Position numbers and translations under genes: made by a program. A DNA stretch of 64,000 nucleotides from NCBI RefSeq assembly GCF_041346945.1, contig NZ_CP166850.1, forward strand, positions 9,098,501 to 9,162,500. The letters run 5' to 3'. Positions 50,450-59,139 of this stretch are shown one piece after another. The stretch comes from Amycolatopsis sp. cg9. Its GTDB lineage: Bacteria > Actinomycetota > Actinomycetes > Mycobacteriales > Pseudonocardiaceae. The notes under the pieces are model-generated. The model searched no databases. It was not told the DNA's origin and saw only the letters and a program-made list of their open reading frames with translations. The stretch's first letter is position 1, and the number at the start of each line of letters is the position of its first letter.

Positions 50450-53251
50450 GTGGAGGGTGCGGTGTTGGAGCGCGACGTCGAAATCGGGGTCCTGGACTCG
50501 TCGTTGCGGGCGCTGGTGGCCGGCCGCAGTGGGGTCGTCGCCGTGGAGGCGGCCGCCGGGCTCGGCAAGACGTCGTTGCTTCGGCACCTGCGAGAGGCAG
50601 CGCGGGCGGCGGGCTGCGTTGTGCTGTCCGCGCGGGGCGCCGAGCTCGAGCGGGACTTCACCTTCGGTGCCGTCCGGCAACTGTTCGAACCGGTGGTGGC
50701 CGCAGCCGGCGGCACGGAGCTGTTCACCGGCGCGGCCGGGCCGGCCGAGCGGCTCTTCACCCCGTCCCTCGACACGGCTGACGCGCCCCACTCGCTGTAC
50801 CCGCTCCTGAGCGGGTTGCACTGGCTGCTGGTCAACATCACCGCGACCGCACCCGCCGTCGTCCTCGTCGACGACGCCCAGTGGCTGGACCTGCCGTCGT
50901 CCCGGTTCCTCGGGTTCCTGACGCAGCGGTTGGACAGCGTCGCGGTCCTGGTCGTCATCGCGCGCCGGACCGGCGAAGGGGAGCCCGGTCCGATCGACCA
51001 CGTTCTGGCCGCCGGCGACGTGCGCGTGCTGGAACCGAAGGGCCTCAGCGAGGCCGCCGTCGGTCAGCTCGCCCGGGAGGTGCTCGGCCGGGACGTGGCG
51101 GCCGAGCTGCGGGCCGCGTGCCACGCCATCACCACCGGCAACCCGTTGCTGGTGCGCGAGTTGCTGCGGTTCCTGGGTTCCAGCGACCGCCGGCCGGACG
51201 CGACGGCGGCGGCCTCCGTCACGGCCGCCGGTCCCGACGCGTTGCGCCGGCACCTGGTCGCACGCCTGCGCCGCCAGCCCGCGGAGGTGCGGGCGGTGGT
51301 GTCCGCGGTGGCCGTGCTCGGTGACGGCACGGACCTGCAGTGGGTGGCCAGGCAGGCCGGCCTGCCGGTGCTCACGACGGCCGCGGCGGCCGAACGCCTG
51401 GTCGGCCACGGCATCTTCGAGCACGACAACCCGCCTGCCTTCGTCCACGCCGTCGTCCGGGACGTGATGCTGTCGCAGCTGCCGCTCGTCGAACGCAGCG
51501 CACAGCACCAGCGGGCGGCCGGGGTCATGACGGAGGCCGGTCGTCCGGCCGAAGGCATCGCCTCCCATCTGCTGAAAACCATCCCCGACAGCGACCCGGC
51601 CCGGGTGACCGCCCTCGTGGCGGCGGCGAACGAAGCCAAGGCACAGGGCTCGCCGGACAACGCGGCCGTGTACCTGCGACGGGCCCTGCGCGAACCCCCA
51701 CCGCCGGAGCTGCGGTCGGAGGTGAACCGGCTGCTGGGCAACTGCGAGGTCCACCGGCTGGCTCCCGCCGAAGCCGAGGAGCACCTGCGGACGGCGTTGT
51801 CCCTGGCGGACACCCCTGGCCAGCGGGTCATGTGCGCCTACAGCCTGGCTCGGCTGCGCAACGCGTGCGGGGCGACGGACGAAGCGATCGAGCTGCTGGC
51901 CACGGCCGTCGGTGACCTGCCGCCCGGGGTGCCTGCCGAGGTGGGCGCGGAACTGGAAGCCGAGCTGGTCGGCGTGGCCCGGGCCGACATCGGGTCCCGA
52001 TCCCGGTTGCTCGAGCACCTCGCGTCGTTCCGCCGCCGACCGGGGCGGTCGCTCGCCGTCGAAAAAGCCCACCTGTCACTGGAATCGATCCTGGCCGGCC
52101 CGCCGGCGGCCGAAGCACCCGCGCTGGCCCGGCAGGCACTGGCCGGTGGCCGCCTGAGCCCGGACCGGACCGCGATCTGGGCGGCGGTGCAGACCCTCGT
52201 CGTCGCCGACCTGCTCGACGAGGCCGAACGGCACCTCGACCGGGCCCTCGGCACCGCGCTCCGGCGCGGCCTGTTGTTCCCGCTCGCCCTCACCCGGGGT
52301 TTTCTCGCCCGCGTCGCGTTCCTGCGCGGTGACCTCGGGCCGGCCGCCGACCACGTGGCCCGGGGAAGCGCGGGCCTGCCGTCGCCCAACTTCGCGGCAC
52401 CGGTGCTCGACGCGGTCACCACGCACCTGCTGATCGAGGCGGGCCGGCCGGACGACGCCGACCGGGTGATCCACGAGAGCGTGCTCCCGGACGGGGCCGA
52501 GCCGCGCACGGTCCTGGACCTGTGGCTGCTGGACGCCCGCACCCGGCTGCGCGCCGAGCAGGACAACCCGCGGGCGGTGCTGGCCGACGCCCTGACCTGT
52601 GCGCGGTGTTACCGGCGGTGGGGCGCGCCGGAGCTGCTGGACGTGCCGTGGCGGCTGCGCGCGGGCGAGGCGTACCGCCGGCTCGGCGACCACGAACGGG
52701 CCGGGGCGCTGGTCGCCGAGCAGCTGCGCATCGCCCGGTCGTTCGGTGTCGCCCGGCACATCGGCACCGCCCTGCGCGGAGCCGCCACCCTCGCCACGGA
52801 CCTCGCCGACGCCCGCCGGCTGCTGACCGAGTCGGTCGAACTGCTGGAGCAGAGCCAGGCCCGGCTGGAACTGGCGAAGGCCCTGACCCAGCTGGGGACC
52901 CTGCTGGTCCACGGCTCCGACCAGTCCGGCGGGCGGACCGCGCTGGCCCGGGCCGCCGAGCTGGCCTCGGCGTGCCACGCGGCGGCTCTGTCCGACCGGA
53001 TCGGCCGGGTCACGGGCGGCCGGGGCACCCCGCGCCGGGGAGGTGACCACGGGTTCACCCCGGCGGAACGGGAAGTCGCCGACCTCGCCACGAGCGGCCT
53101 GACCAACCGGCAGATCGCCGATCGGCTCCACCTCAGCGCGAAGACCGTCGAGGCGCACCTCAGCCGCGCGTACCGCAAGGCGGGCGTGCGCTCCCGGACC
53201 CAGCTCGCGGCGCGCCTGGCCGGCGCGGGACGCCCACCCGGTTCCGGGTGA
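50450..53251 (+). CDS. LuxR family regulator of the LAL type (ATPase, TPR-like, HTH)
   Basis: 933 residues. N-terminal AAA-type ATPase with Walker A VEAAAGLGKTSLLRHLR and Walker B AVVLVDDAQWLD, a long helical repeat region, and a C-terminal LuxR HTH (FTPAEREVADLATSGLTNRQ, LSAKTVEAHLSRAYRKAGVR). LAL proteins are large activators of secondary metabolism and sugar use. Start GTG 50450; an in-frame GTG at 50462 with GGAGGG upstream is about as likely. It converges on an unknown gene whose promoter carries twin AGGG-N4-CCCT sites, a candidate target. Confidence 0.92.
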   Translation: MEGAVLERDVEIGVLDSSLRALVAGRSGVVAVEAAAGLGKTSLLRHLREAARAAGCVVLSARGAELERDFTFGAVRQLFEPVVAAAGGTELFTGAAGPAERLFTPSLDTADAPHSLYPLLSGLHWLLVNITATAPAVVLVDDAQWLDLPSSRFLGFLTQRLDSVAVLVVIARRTGEGEPGPIDHVLAAGDVRVLEPKGLSEAAVGQLAREVLGRDVAAELRAACHAITTGNPLLVRELLRFLGSSDRRPDATAAASVTAAGPDALRRHLVARLRRQPAEVRAVVSAVAVLGDGTDLQWVARQAGLPVLTTAAAAERLVGHGIFEHDNPPAFVHAVVRDVMLSQLPLVERSAQHQRAAGVMTEAGRPAEGIASHLLKTIPDSDPARVTALVAAANEAKAQGSPDNAAVYLRRALREPPPPELRSEVNRLLGNCEVHRLAPAEAEEHLRTALSLADTPGQRVMCAYSLARLRNACGATDEAIELLATAVGDLPPGVPAEVGAELEAELVGVARADIGSRSRLLEHLASFRRRPGRSLAVEKAHLSLESILAGPPAAEAPALARQALAGGRLSPDRTAIWAAVQTLVVADLLDEAERHLDRALGTALRRGLLFPLALTRGFLARVAFLRGDLGPAADHVARGSAGLPSPNFAAPVLDAVTTHLLIEAGRPDDADRVIHESVLPDGAEPRTVLDLWLLDARTRLRAEQDNPRAVLADALTCARCYRRWGAPELLDVPWRLRAGEAYRRLGDHERAGALVAEQLRIARSFGVARHIGTALRGAATLATDLADARRLLTESVELLEQSQARLELAKALTQLGTLLVHGSDQSGGRTALARAAELASACHAAALSDRIGRVTGGRGTPRRGGDHGFTPAEREVADLATSGLTNRQIADRLHLSAKTVEAHLSRAYRKAGVRSRTQLAARLAGAGRPPGSG

Positions 53252-53272
53252 ACGTCCGCGCGCCGGGGGCCG

Positions 53273-54325
53273 TCACGGGGCGAAGGACGACTGCTGTCCG
53301 GTCTGCGTGCACTTCACCGTGTACTTGAACGGCAGCGTCGTGTCGTCGTAGGTGCCGGTCACGACGTAGGAGTTGCCCACGACCGGCCGCGGCTTGGTGA
53401 AGACACCGCACCGCAGTCCCTTGAGGGTGGGGCCGTCGAGGGTGACGTCCCCGATGCCGTTGCCGCCGAGCATCGAGTCCCCGTGGGGGTCCACGACGTT
53501 GACGCCGTGGGCGGTCCGGGTGACGGGCAGCGTCCCGTCCAGCACCGGGTGGGGCGCGTTCAGGATGTGCGAGCCCCGTGAACCGCGGAGGAAAGTGGTT
53601 TTCGGCACCGGCGCGTGGTGGATCTTGTTCGCGATGTCGAGGCCCAGGTAGTCCTGGACCGCGGGCCGGGCGTACTTGACGTAGCTGTCGTAGTCCATCG
53701 TCAGCGTGAGGCCGCCGGCGCTGACGTCGAACTCCTCGTACGTGGACGAAACGAACAGGCTCCGCCAGTCGTCGATGACGTGCGTCATCGAGTAGAAGCA
53801 GACCGCGAACTGGATCTGGTTGTCCTCGGTCCGCACGTTCGGGCCGATGCTCATGCCGGTGTCCTTGGTGCTCTTGGCGACGTGACTCCACCAGAAGTTC
53901 ATGAAGTCGGAGACCTTCGGATCCGAGGCGTTGCCGAGCAGGTCGTTCAGCGTCGACCATTCCGCGGCGGCGGCGGGGCCCAGGTAGAGGCTCATGATCG
54001 AGCCCATGATGGCCGAGAGGTTGATCGAGCCGCTGTGCGTCGAGTTGGTGACCTGGATGTCCTTGGCCCCGACGATCTCCACGAAGTCGGCGTACTTCGC
54101 GATCGCCGAAACCAGCGCGTCGAACCAGCCCTGGTTCTTGTAGAGCCCCGGGTCGCCGATGTTCAGGCCGTTCTGCTGCGCGAGTCCCTTGGCGGCCGTC
54201 TGCACGAACAGGTGGGCCTCACTCGCCGCGGTCACCCAGTCTTCGGGCAGGTCCGAGGAGTCGAACGTCAGGCTGTCGTCGACCGAGGTCAACGTCGCCG
54301 GAGTCGCACTCTGCAATGTGAACAA
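53273..54325 (-). CDS. Unknown protein, about 350 residues
   Basis: I do not recognise the family. The start is probably TTG 54325, with GAAGGGA six or seven bases upstream; an ATG at 54361 has no ribosome site and poor codon bias beyond it. No signal peptide. It is rich in aromatic and polar residues (NFWWSHVAKSTKD, VIDDWRSLFVSSTYEEF), with one hydrophobic segment INLSAIMGSIMSLYLGPAAA in the middle. The C-terminal 110 residues look like a beta-rich domain (VDPHGDSMLGGNGIGDVTLD). It ends 21 bp from the convergent LAL regulator gene. Confidence 0.72.
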   Translation of the reverse strand: MFTLQSATPATLTSVDDSLTFDSSDLPEDWVTAASEAHLFVQTAAKGLAQQNGLNIGDPGLYKNQGWFDALVSAIAKYADFVEIVGAKDIQVTNSTHSGSINLSAIMGSIMSLYLGPAAAAEWSTLNDLLGNASDPKVSDFMNFWWSHVAKSTKDTGMSIGPNVRTEDNQIQFAVCFYSMTHVIDDWRSLFVSSTYEEFDVSAGGLTLTMDYDSYVKYARPAVQDYLGLDIANKIHHAPVPKTTFLRGSRGSHILNAPHPVLDGTLPVTRTAHGVNVVDPHGDSMLGGNGIGDVTLDGPTLKGLRCGVFTKPRPVVGNSYVVTGTYDDTTLPFKYTVKCTQTGQQSSFAP

Positions 54326-54397
54326 TTGATTTCCCTTCGGAATTCTTCGCGTTGCCGACATGCACGACGTTATGGCCGTGCACCTCCGGAACACATC

Positions 54398-54437
54398 AGG
54401 GAAACCCCTGCGGCGGCAATCGGAGGGAAACCCCTGC
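54398..54437 (-). promoter_or_regulatory. Twin 14-bp repeats upstream of the unknown gene
   Basis: AGGGAAACCCCTGC occurs exactly at 54398-54411 and 54424-54437, 26 bp apart. Each contains the palindrome AGGG-N4-CCCT. They lie 73-112 bp upstream of the TTG start at 54325, where an activator would sit. The LAL regulator at 50450 is the nearest candidate. Confidence 0.6.
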
Positions 54438-54575
54438 AACGGTGCGATTCAGGAGATATCGGAACGCTGCCCGAAACCGAGCGGGAGTCCGGGTTGGACG
54501 GTCGAGCGGCCCGGCGGTGCGGTCAGCTCCGCCGGGCCGCGCGTCGGCCGTCGCGATCCTTCGCCTGCGGAGAAC

Positions 54576-55133
54576 TTACTTGCGGATCATCGGATTGCCG
54601 TAGCCGATGACCAGGCCCTGGGCGAACGCGGTGACGCCGAAGGTCTTGTTCAGCAACGCCGCCGCCGGTGCGGTGAGGGCCAGGGTGACACCGGCGGGGG
54701 TGGCCGCGCCGATGGTGAACAGGTCGGCACGCGTCCCGAAATCGATCTTCCCGCTGAGCACTCCGCGGTTGAGGTCGATGGTGTAGCCGGTCAGGTAGAG
54801 GCACTTGCCGCCCCCGCGCAGCAGCAGGCCGCCCACGTGCTCGATCGTCCCGTCGTTCGGGTTGCCGACGATGGTGAAGCCGAAGACGGTCTTACCGCCG
54901 GGGTGGCTGACCCTGGCGAAGACCGGCGACACCTTGACGCCCAGCGACGTGAGCGCTTTCGCGGCGGCCGCGTCCAGCGTCAGATCGGTCCGGCCCTTGC
55001 CGAAGTGGTGCCAGCTGTGGTGCGAGACGGTGTGGGACGCGGTAGCCGGCTGAGCCGCCTGAGCCGGTGCCGCGGCGACCCCGGCCATGGCGGCCGCGGC
55101 GACGATGGACAACCCGAGCACGCGAAAGCGCAT
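54576..55133 (-). CDS. Secreted protein, unknown function
   Basis: 185 residues from ATG 55133 with GGAG six bases upstream. Clear signal peptide MRFRVLGLSIVAAAAMAGVA with AQA-A as the likely cut site. The mature part starts with a His-rich stretch (SHTVSHHSWHHFGKGR), then beta-strand-like repeats (VFGFTIVGNPNDGTIEHVGG, CLYLTGYTIDLNRGVLSG) ending NPMIRK. The single pass and absence of anchor suggest release outside the cell. I cannot assign a family. Confidence 0.78.
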   Translation of the reverse strand: MRFRVLGLSIVAAAAMAGVAAAPAQAAQPATASHTVSHHSWHHFGKGRTDLTLDAAAAKALTSLGVKVSPVFARVSHPGGKTVFGFTIVGNPNDGTIEHVGGLLLRGGGKCLYLTGYTIDLNRGVLSGKIDFGTRADLFTIGAATPAGVTLALTAPAAALLNKTFGVTAFAQGLVIGYGNPMIRK

Positions 55134-55458
55134 GATGACTCCGTTCTCGTTGCTTCCTGGACACGAGGAATACGCGAGGAGCCGGCCCCGCGGATGCAGC
55201 AACCTCCGCCGCGACAGCTCCCCGACGTCGCACCAGGCGACGGCAAGCCTCGACCAGCTCCGGTGGCCGCACGCCGGTGACGTCCGTGGCGAGGATTCCC
55301 GCGATGCCGGCCCACGACCGGGCTCCGATGCTGATCCGGCAGTGGTGCGCGGTGCCGGTGCACTGCCACGCCGCCGGGTTGTCGCCGCGGTCGTGCCTCG
55401 TCATGACGAAGTGCGCGACGTCGCCGCCGGGCAGCTCACGGACCGCGAACGCGGCGGG
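55134..55458. other. Stretch without an intact gene
   Basis: On the minus strand at about 55210-55440 a frame with strong coding bias (GGDVAHFVMTRHDRGDNPAA, SIGARSWAGIAGILATDVTG) has no proper start or stop and looks like a gene remnant of unknown family. The first 75 bp are the upstream region of the secreted-protein gene. Confidence 0.35.
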
Positions 55459-55680
55459 CGCCGGCACGGGCGCCGGAGCCGCCATCCGCGACGCCGCCGG
55501 CCTGGTCCGGCACCTGGACGACGTCTCGGACGGCACCGCCACGCTCCGCGTACCGGTCAGCCGGTTCGAGGCGGACATGCGCGCCCGCGGCAGCGAAGTC
55601 CTCACCGCGGCCATGAAGCCGGTGCGGTGGATCCAGACCACCGCCACCCCGCTCGGCGCGGCGGCCACCCCCGGTTCCGG
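55459..55680 (+). pseudogene. C-terminal fragment of an FAD-dependent monooxygenase
   Basis: AAIRDAAGLVRHLDDVSDGT, then SRFEADMRARGSEVLTAAMK, has the pattern of the last helices of class A FAD monooxygenases (DA..L...L, then E..MR.RG). Nothing upstream supplies FAD-binding motifs. The frame shows strong coding bias but no start, so it is a relic. Confidence 0.5.
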
Positions 55681-55695
55681 CCGCGCTGCGACGGC

Positions 55696-56025
55696 TCAGG
55701 TGCTACCGCTCCGGATCCTGATCGGTCCCCGCCATTCCCCGCCGGGGTCGAGAACCCGGTCGCCCTGGGTGATGCGCACCCGCCCGTCCCGGGCGAGTTC
55801 CCTGGCCAGCTCACGCGCCCGCGGAAGCAGGGGGCGCCAGTCGTCGGCCACCGCCCGGGCCGCATCGGACGGGCAGGTACTGCTGCCGGCGCCTCGGCCT
55901 GCCGCCAGCGCCAAGATGGCGGCCCGCAGCCGGTCAGGCGAGGCCGTCAGCGCAACCCGGGCGTGTTCCGCGCCGGGGCCGCCACCGTCGCGGATGCGCT
56001 CCAGCTCCTGCCGCGGTCCGGTCAC
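55696..56025 (-). CDS. DUF3253 protein
   Basis: About 109 residues. Core DRLRAAILALAAGRGAGSST, then AARAVADDWRPLLPRARELA and GRVRITQGDRVLDPGGEWRG, matching the small winged-helix-like DUF3253 family of unknown role. GTG 56025 is a doubtful start because GGAGG lies right against it; the frame extends to 56058. It stands beside the anti-sigma factor gene on the same strand. Confidence 0.7.
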   Translation of the reverse strand: MTGPRQELERIRDGGGPGAEHARVALTASPDRLRAAILALAAGRGAGSSTCPSDAARAVADDWRPLLPRARELARELARDGRVRITQGDRVLDPGGEWRGPIRIRSGST

Positions 56026-56086
56026 ACCTCCAGGATCGCACCACCGCCGGCGGACCACGAGTCGACGTCGTCCGCCGGCCGCCGGG

Positions 56087-56809
56087 TCAGGTGCGGAGTT
56101 TCCCCTGCAGCATGCTGACCCCGTGTTCCTGCTGCCCGAGCTCCTGCGCGGAAACGTCGACCACCGGGTAGCTGCTCAGGGCCAGGTTGGGGGGCACGGA
56201 GACCTCGGCTTCGGTGCCGGCGGTCACCCCGAGGGGGATCATCGTCTTCCCGCCGTCGTACAACCAGATTTCGTACAACCCGGCCGGCGCCGGCATGCCG
56301 GACAACTGGACCTTCAGCCGCAGGGCCCCCGAGCCGGAGTCGACGATCCGGACGCGACCGGTCGCGCCCGCCGGGGCGGACACCTGGGGATCCAGCTGCG
56401 CCTCCGCGACGACCCGATCTTCCCCACCACCGGTGTTCACGATGATCAGGGTGCCGGCCACGCCGACCGCCGCGGCAGCGGCCGCCACGACCGCGTAGCG
56501 CGAGAACCGGCGGCCACTCGCCCGCTCGCCGCCGGGGCGCCGAAGCTCCCGCACCCGCTCACCGTCGTCGTCGGACGGCGGGCCGCTCACCTGACCGGTC
56601 TCGGCGGCGATCCGCTCCCAGACGGCTTCGGACACCGGCGGCAGCGACGTTTCCGCGCTCGCTTCACGACCCAGCCCCGCGACGGCACGCAGCGACTCGA
56701 CCTCTTCGCGGCAGTGGGCGCAGCTGTCGAGGTGGGCGGTGTCCGCCGCGTCGGGGCGTTGCTCGTCAAGAGCGAGCAGCACGAGCCGATCGGGGTCCGG
56801 GTGCGGCAT
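56087..56809 (-). CDS. Anti-sigma factor, RskA type
   Basis: 240 residues. N-terminal zinc-binding anti-sigma domain with HLDSCAHCRE (HxxxCxxC), one membrane span near residue 108 (YAVVAAAAAAVGVAGTLIIV), and an extracytoplasmic RskA-like C-terminal domain (GLYEIWLYDGGKTMIPLG). It should hold the ECF sigma factor at the membrane until a signal triggers proteolysis. Its start overlaps the sigma gene by 44 bp, a common sigma/anti-sigma layout. Confidence 0.93.
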   Translation of the reverse strand: MPHPDPDRLVLLALDEQRPDAADTAHLDSCAHCREEVESLRAVAGLGREASAETSLPPVSEAVWERIAAETGQVSGPPSDDDGERVRELRRPGGERASGRRFSRYAVVAAAAAAVGVAGTLIIVNTGGGEDRVVAEAQLDPQVSAPAGATGRVRIVDSGSGALRLKVQLSGMPAPAGLYEIWLYDGGKTMIPLGVTAGTEAEVSVPPNLALSSYPVVDVSAQELGQQEHGVSMLQGKLRT

Positions 56810-57434
56810 CGTTCACCTCCTCCGGTGCGCGGTCGAGCTGAGAGCGCAGGTTCTGCATCCCGCGGCGGAGGTGGCTCTTCACCGTGCCCAGCGGCAGCCC
56901 GGTTCGCTCGGCTATCTGAGTGTGGGTGAGGTCAGCGTAGAAGGCCAGCTGGAGGACTTCCCGCTGCGGGTCGGGCAGCCGGCTCAGCCCGTCGACGACG
57001 ACCAGCCGGTCGAGCACGCGCTCCGGCGATTCGGCCACGCCCTCCTCCGCCGGTGCGGCGGCGGCGATCGCGTCGGCGTCCCGCTGCCGGCGACCACGCG
57101 CCCGCAGCAGATCGACGACGCGGCGCCGCGTGATCCCCAGCAGCCAAGCCGGCAACCCCGCCTTGTCCGGGTCGTAGGTGTGCCGGCCGCTCCACGCGGA
57201 GACGAACGTCGCCTGCACGACGTCGTCGACGTCGGCGGGATCGCGCAAGCTGGCTCTGGCCAGCCGTTGCACCGCGGGTCCGTGGCGATCGAACACCGCA
57301 CGCAACGCCTCCGGCTCGCCCGCGGCGAACCGGCGGGCGAGATCGTCGGCTGCGCCGTTCGCCGCGCCATCTTCGGACACGGACGACACCCTAGCCGCAG
57401 GCGGCGGCGCGGCGACACCTTCGATCATCAGCAT
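56766..57434 (-). CDS. ECF RNA polymerase sigma factor (SigK/RpoE-like)
   Basis: 222 residues. Region 2 at about 35-105 (LARRFAAGEPEALRAVFDRH, ADVDDVVQATFVSAW) and region 4 at about 150-205 (LSRLPDPQREVLQLAFYADL, AERTGLPLGTVKSHLRRGMQ). ATG 57434 or 57428. It is divergent from the DUF4397-sortase pair at 57602 with about 165 bp between, so that pair is a plausible target. Paired with the RskA-type anti-sigma gene downstream. Confidence 0.94.
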   Translation of the reverse strand: MLMIEGVAAPPPAARVSSVSEDGAANGAADDLARRFAAGEPEALRAVFDRHGPAVQRLARASLRDPADVDDVVQATFVSAWSGRHTYDPDKAGLPAWLLGITRRRVVDLLRARGRRQRDADAIAAAAPAEEGVAESPERVLDRLVVVDGLSRLPDPQREVLQLAFYADLTHTQIAERTGLPLGTVKSHLRRGMQNLRSQLDRAPEEVNDAAPGPRSARAARS

Positions 57435-57601
57435 CGTCGGTTCCTCGGTCGGTCGGCACGGGGAGCGCCGGTCGAGAAAGGTACGTCCGCGCGACGACGT
57501 GCAGATGCGCGAGCGGGAAAAGGTTCACGTCGCCGCATCCGGCCGGGCGGTTCCGGGCGAATCGTCAAGCACCTGGAACGTCGGCCCCGAAGGAGCAGTT
57601 G

Positions 57602-58432
57602 ATGAAATCCCCTCTGCGTTCACTCGCCCTACTGGCCTCGACCGGGCTCCTGGCCACGCTTTCGGTCGCGCTGCCCGGGATCGCGGCGGCGGCCGGCGAG
57701 TCGATGGTGTCGGTGGTGCACGGCATTCCCGGCCAGCCGGTCGACGTCTACGTCAACGGGAAGAAGACACTCGACAACTTCCAGCCGGCCGCCGTCGCCG
57801 GACCGCTGAGCCTGGCCGCCGGCACCTACGACGTCGCGCTGACCAAACCGGGCGAGGCGGCCACCAGCGCGATCCTGGAGAACAAGAGCCTCGCGGTACC
57901 GGGTGGCAAGAACCTCAGCCTGGTCGCACACCTCGACACCGGGGGCAAGCCCGCGCTGACCGCGTTCGTCAACGACACCGCGAAGATCGCCGCGGGCAAG
58001 GCGCGGCTGGTGGTCCGGCACACCGCCGCCGCCCCGGCGGTGGACGTCCGGGCCGGGGGCAAGCCCGCGTTCCCCGGTCTGACCAACCCGAAGGAAGCCA
58101 TGGCCGACCTGCCCGCGGGAACGGTCAGCGCCGACGTGACGCTCGCCGGAACCGGCACCGTCGTGCTCGGTCCGAAGGATCTGGACCTCGCGGCGGGCAC
58201 CTCGACCATCGTGTACGCCATCGGCTCCGCCGACGCCAAGACGCTCGCGCTCACCGCGCAGACCATCAAGGACCTGGGCGGCGCGCCCTCCTCGATGCCC
58301 ACCGGCACCGGCGGCCTGGCCGCCGACGACACCGCCACCTGGTGGCCGGCGCTGTCGGTGAGCGGCGTCGTGCTGGTGCTCCTCGGCATCGTCCTGCTGT
58401 TCCGGCGTCGCGCGGAGAACCAGCCGCGGTGA
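57602..58432 (+). CDS. DUF4397 surface protein
   Basis: 276 residues from ATG 57602 with AAGGAG six bases away. Signal peptide (SLALLASTGLLATLSVALPG, AAAAG cut region), two DUF4397 beta domains (MVSVVHGIPGQPVDVYVNGK; ARLVVRHTAAAPAVDVRAGG), then a C-terminal span (ALSVSGVVLVLLGIVLLFRRR). No LPxTG is visible before the span (it reads GGLAADDTATWWP), although a sortase gene follows directly. It is likely an envelope-anchored protein. Confidence 0.88.
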   Translation: MKSPLRSLALLASTGLLATLSVALPGIAAAAGESMVSVVHGIPGQPVDVYVNGKKTLDNFQPAAVAGPLSLAAGTYDVALTKPGEAATSAILENKSLAVPGGKNLSLVAHLDTGGKPALTAFVNDTAKIAAGKARLVVRHTAAAPAVDVRAGGKPAFPGLTNPKEAMADLPAGTVSADVTLAGTGTVVLGPKDLDLAAGTSTIVYAIGSADAKTLALTAQTIKDLGGAPSSMPTGTGGLAADDTATWWPALSVSGVVLVLLGIVLLFRRRAENQPR

Positions 58433-59097
58433 ACCGGGACCGACGCGGCGGTGCGTCCCGGCAGTTCGCCGGGACGCACCGTCCCGCAGCCATTGCGCTC
58501 ATCACCGCCGGGGTACTGGCGATCGTGACCGGAACCCTGCTGGCCAACGGGATGGAGCCGTCCGGCGGCCCGGCACCGATCGTCACACGGCTGGAGCAAC
58601 CGGCTGCGCCCCCACTCACCGGATCCGCGCGACCGGCCCCGGATGAACCGCCGGTCCGGCCGGTGCGCCTGAGCATCCCCCGGATCGGCGTCACGGCGAA
58701 GGTCACGCCCGCGGGGGTCGACCAAGCCGGCGCTTTTTCGGTCCCGCCGAGCGTCGACACCGTCGGCTGGTACCGGTTCGGGCCGGCCCTGGACAGCCCG
58801 GCCGGCTCGCTCGTGATCGGCGGTCACGTCGACAGCGCCTCCGCCGGCCCCGGCGCGTTCTTCCGGCTGCGCGAACTCGATCCGGGTTCGACGCTGTCGC
58901 TGACCGGCGAGGACGGGGCGACCCGTTCCTACGTGGTCGTCGCCCGCGAACAGATACCCAAGGACGAGATCGACCTGCAGCCGTACTTCGCCACCACCGG
59001 AAGTCCCCGCATCACCCTGTTCACGTGCGGCGGTTCCTTCGACCGCGTGGCCAGGAGCTACCGGGACAACATCGTCGTCACCGCCGTACCGACGTGA
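58429..59097 (+). CDS. Class F sortase
   Basis: 222 residues. N-terminal span (AAIALITAGVLAIVTGTLLA), Pro-rich linker, and a sortase domain: SIPRIGVTAKVTPAG, catalytic His in IGGHVDSASAG, Cys in LFTCGGSFD and Arg in ARSYRDNIV. Class F sortases attach proteins to the wall or act as housekeeping transpeptidases in actinobacteria. GTG 58429 overlaps the DUF4397 stop. A perfect hairpin lies in its first 50 bases. Its substrate is probably the preceding protein. Confidence 0.9.
   Translation: MNRDRRGGASRQFAGTHRPAAIALITAGVLAIVTGTLLANGMEPSGGPAPIVTRLEQPAAPPLTGSARPAPDEPPVRPVRLSIPRIGVTAKVTPAGVDQAGAFSVPPSVDTVGWYRFGPALDSPAGSLVIGGHVDSASAGPGAFFRLRELDPGSTLSLTGEDGATRSYVVVAREQIPKDEIDLQPYFATTGSPRITLFTCGGSFDRVARSYRDNIVVTAVPT
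58450..58480 (+). promoter_or_regulatory. Perfect hairpin inside the sortase start
   Basis: GGTGCGTCCCGGC (58450-58462) and GCCGGGACGCACC (58468-58480) are perfect 13-bp arms with a five-base loop, 18 bases after the stop of the DUF4397 gene and within codons 8-18 of the sortase. It could be an attenuator lowering sortase output. Confidence 0.6.
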
Positions 59098-59139
59098 CGC
59101 AGCCCCAGCCGGATGGAGGTCACCGCCGACAGCCCGATG

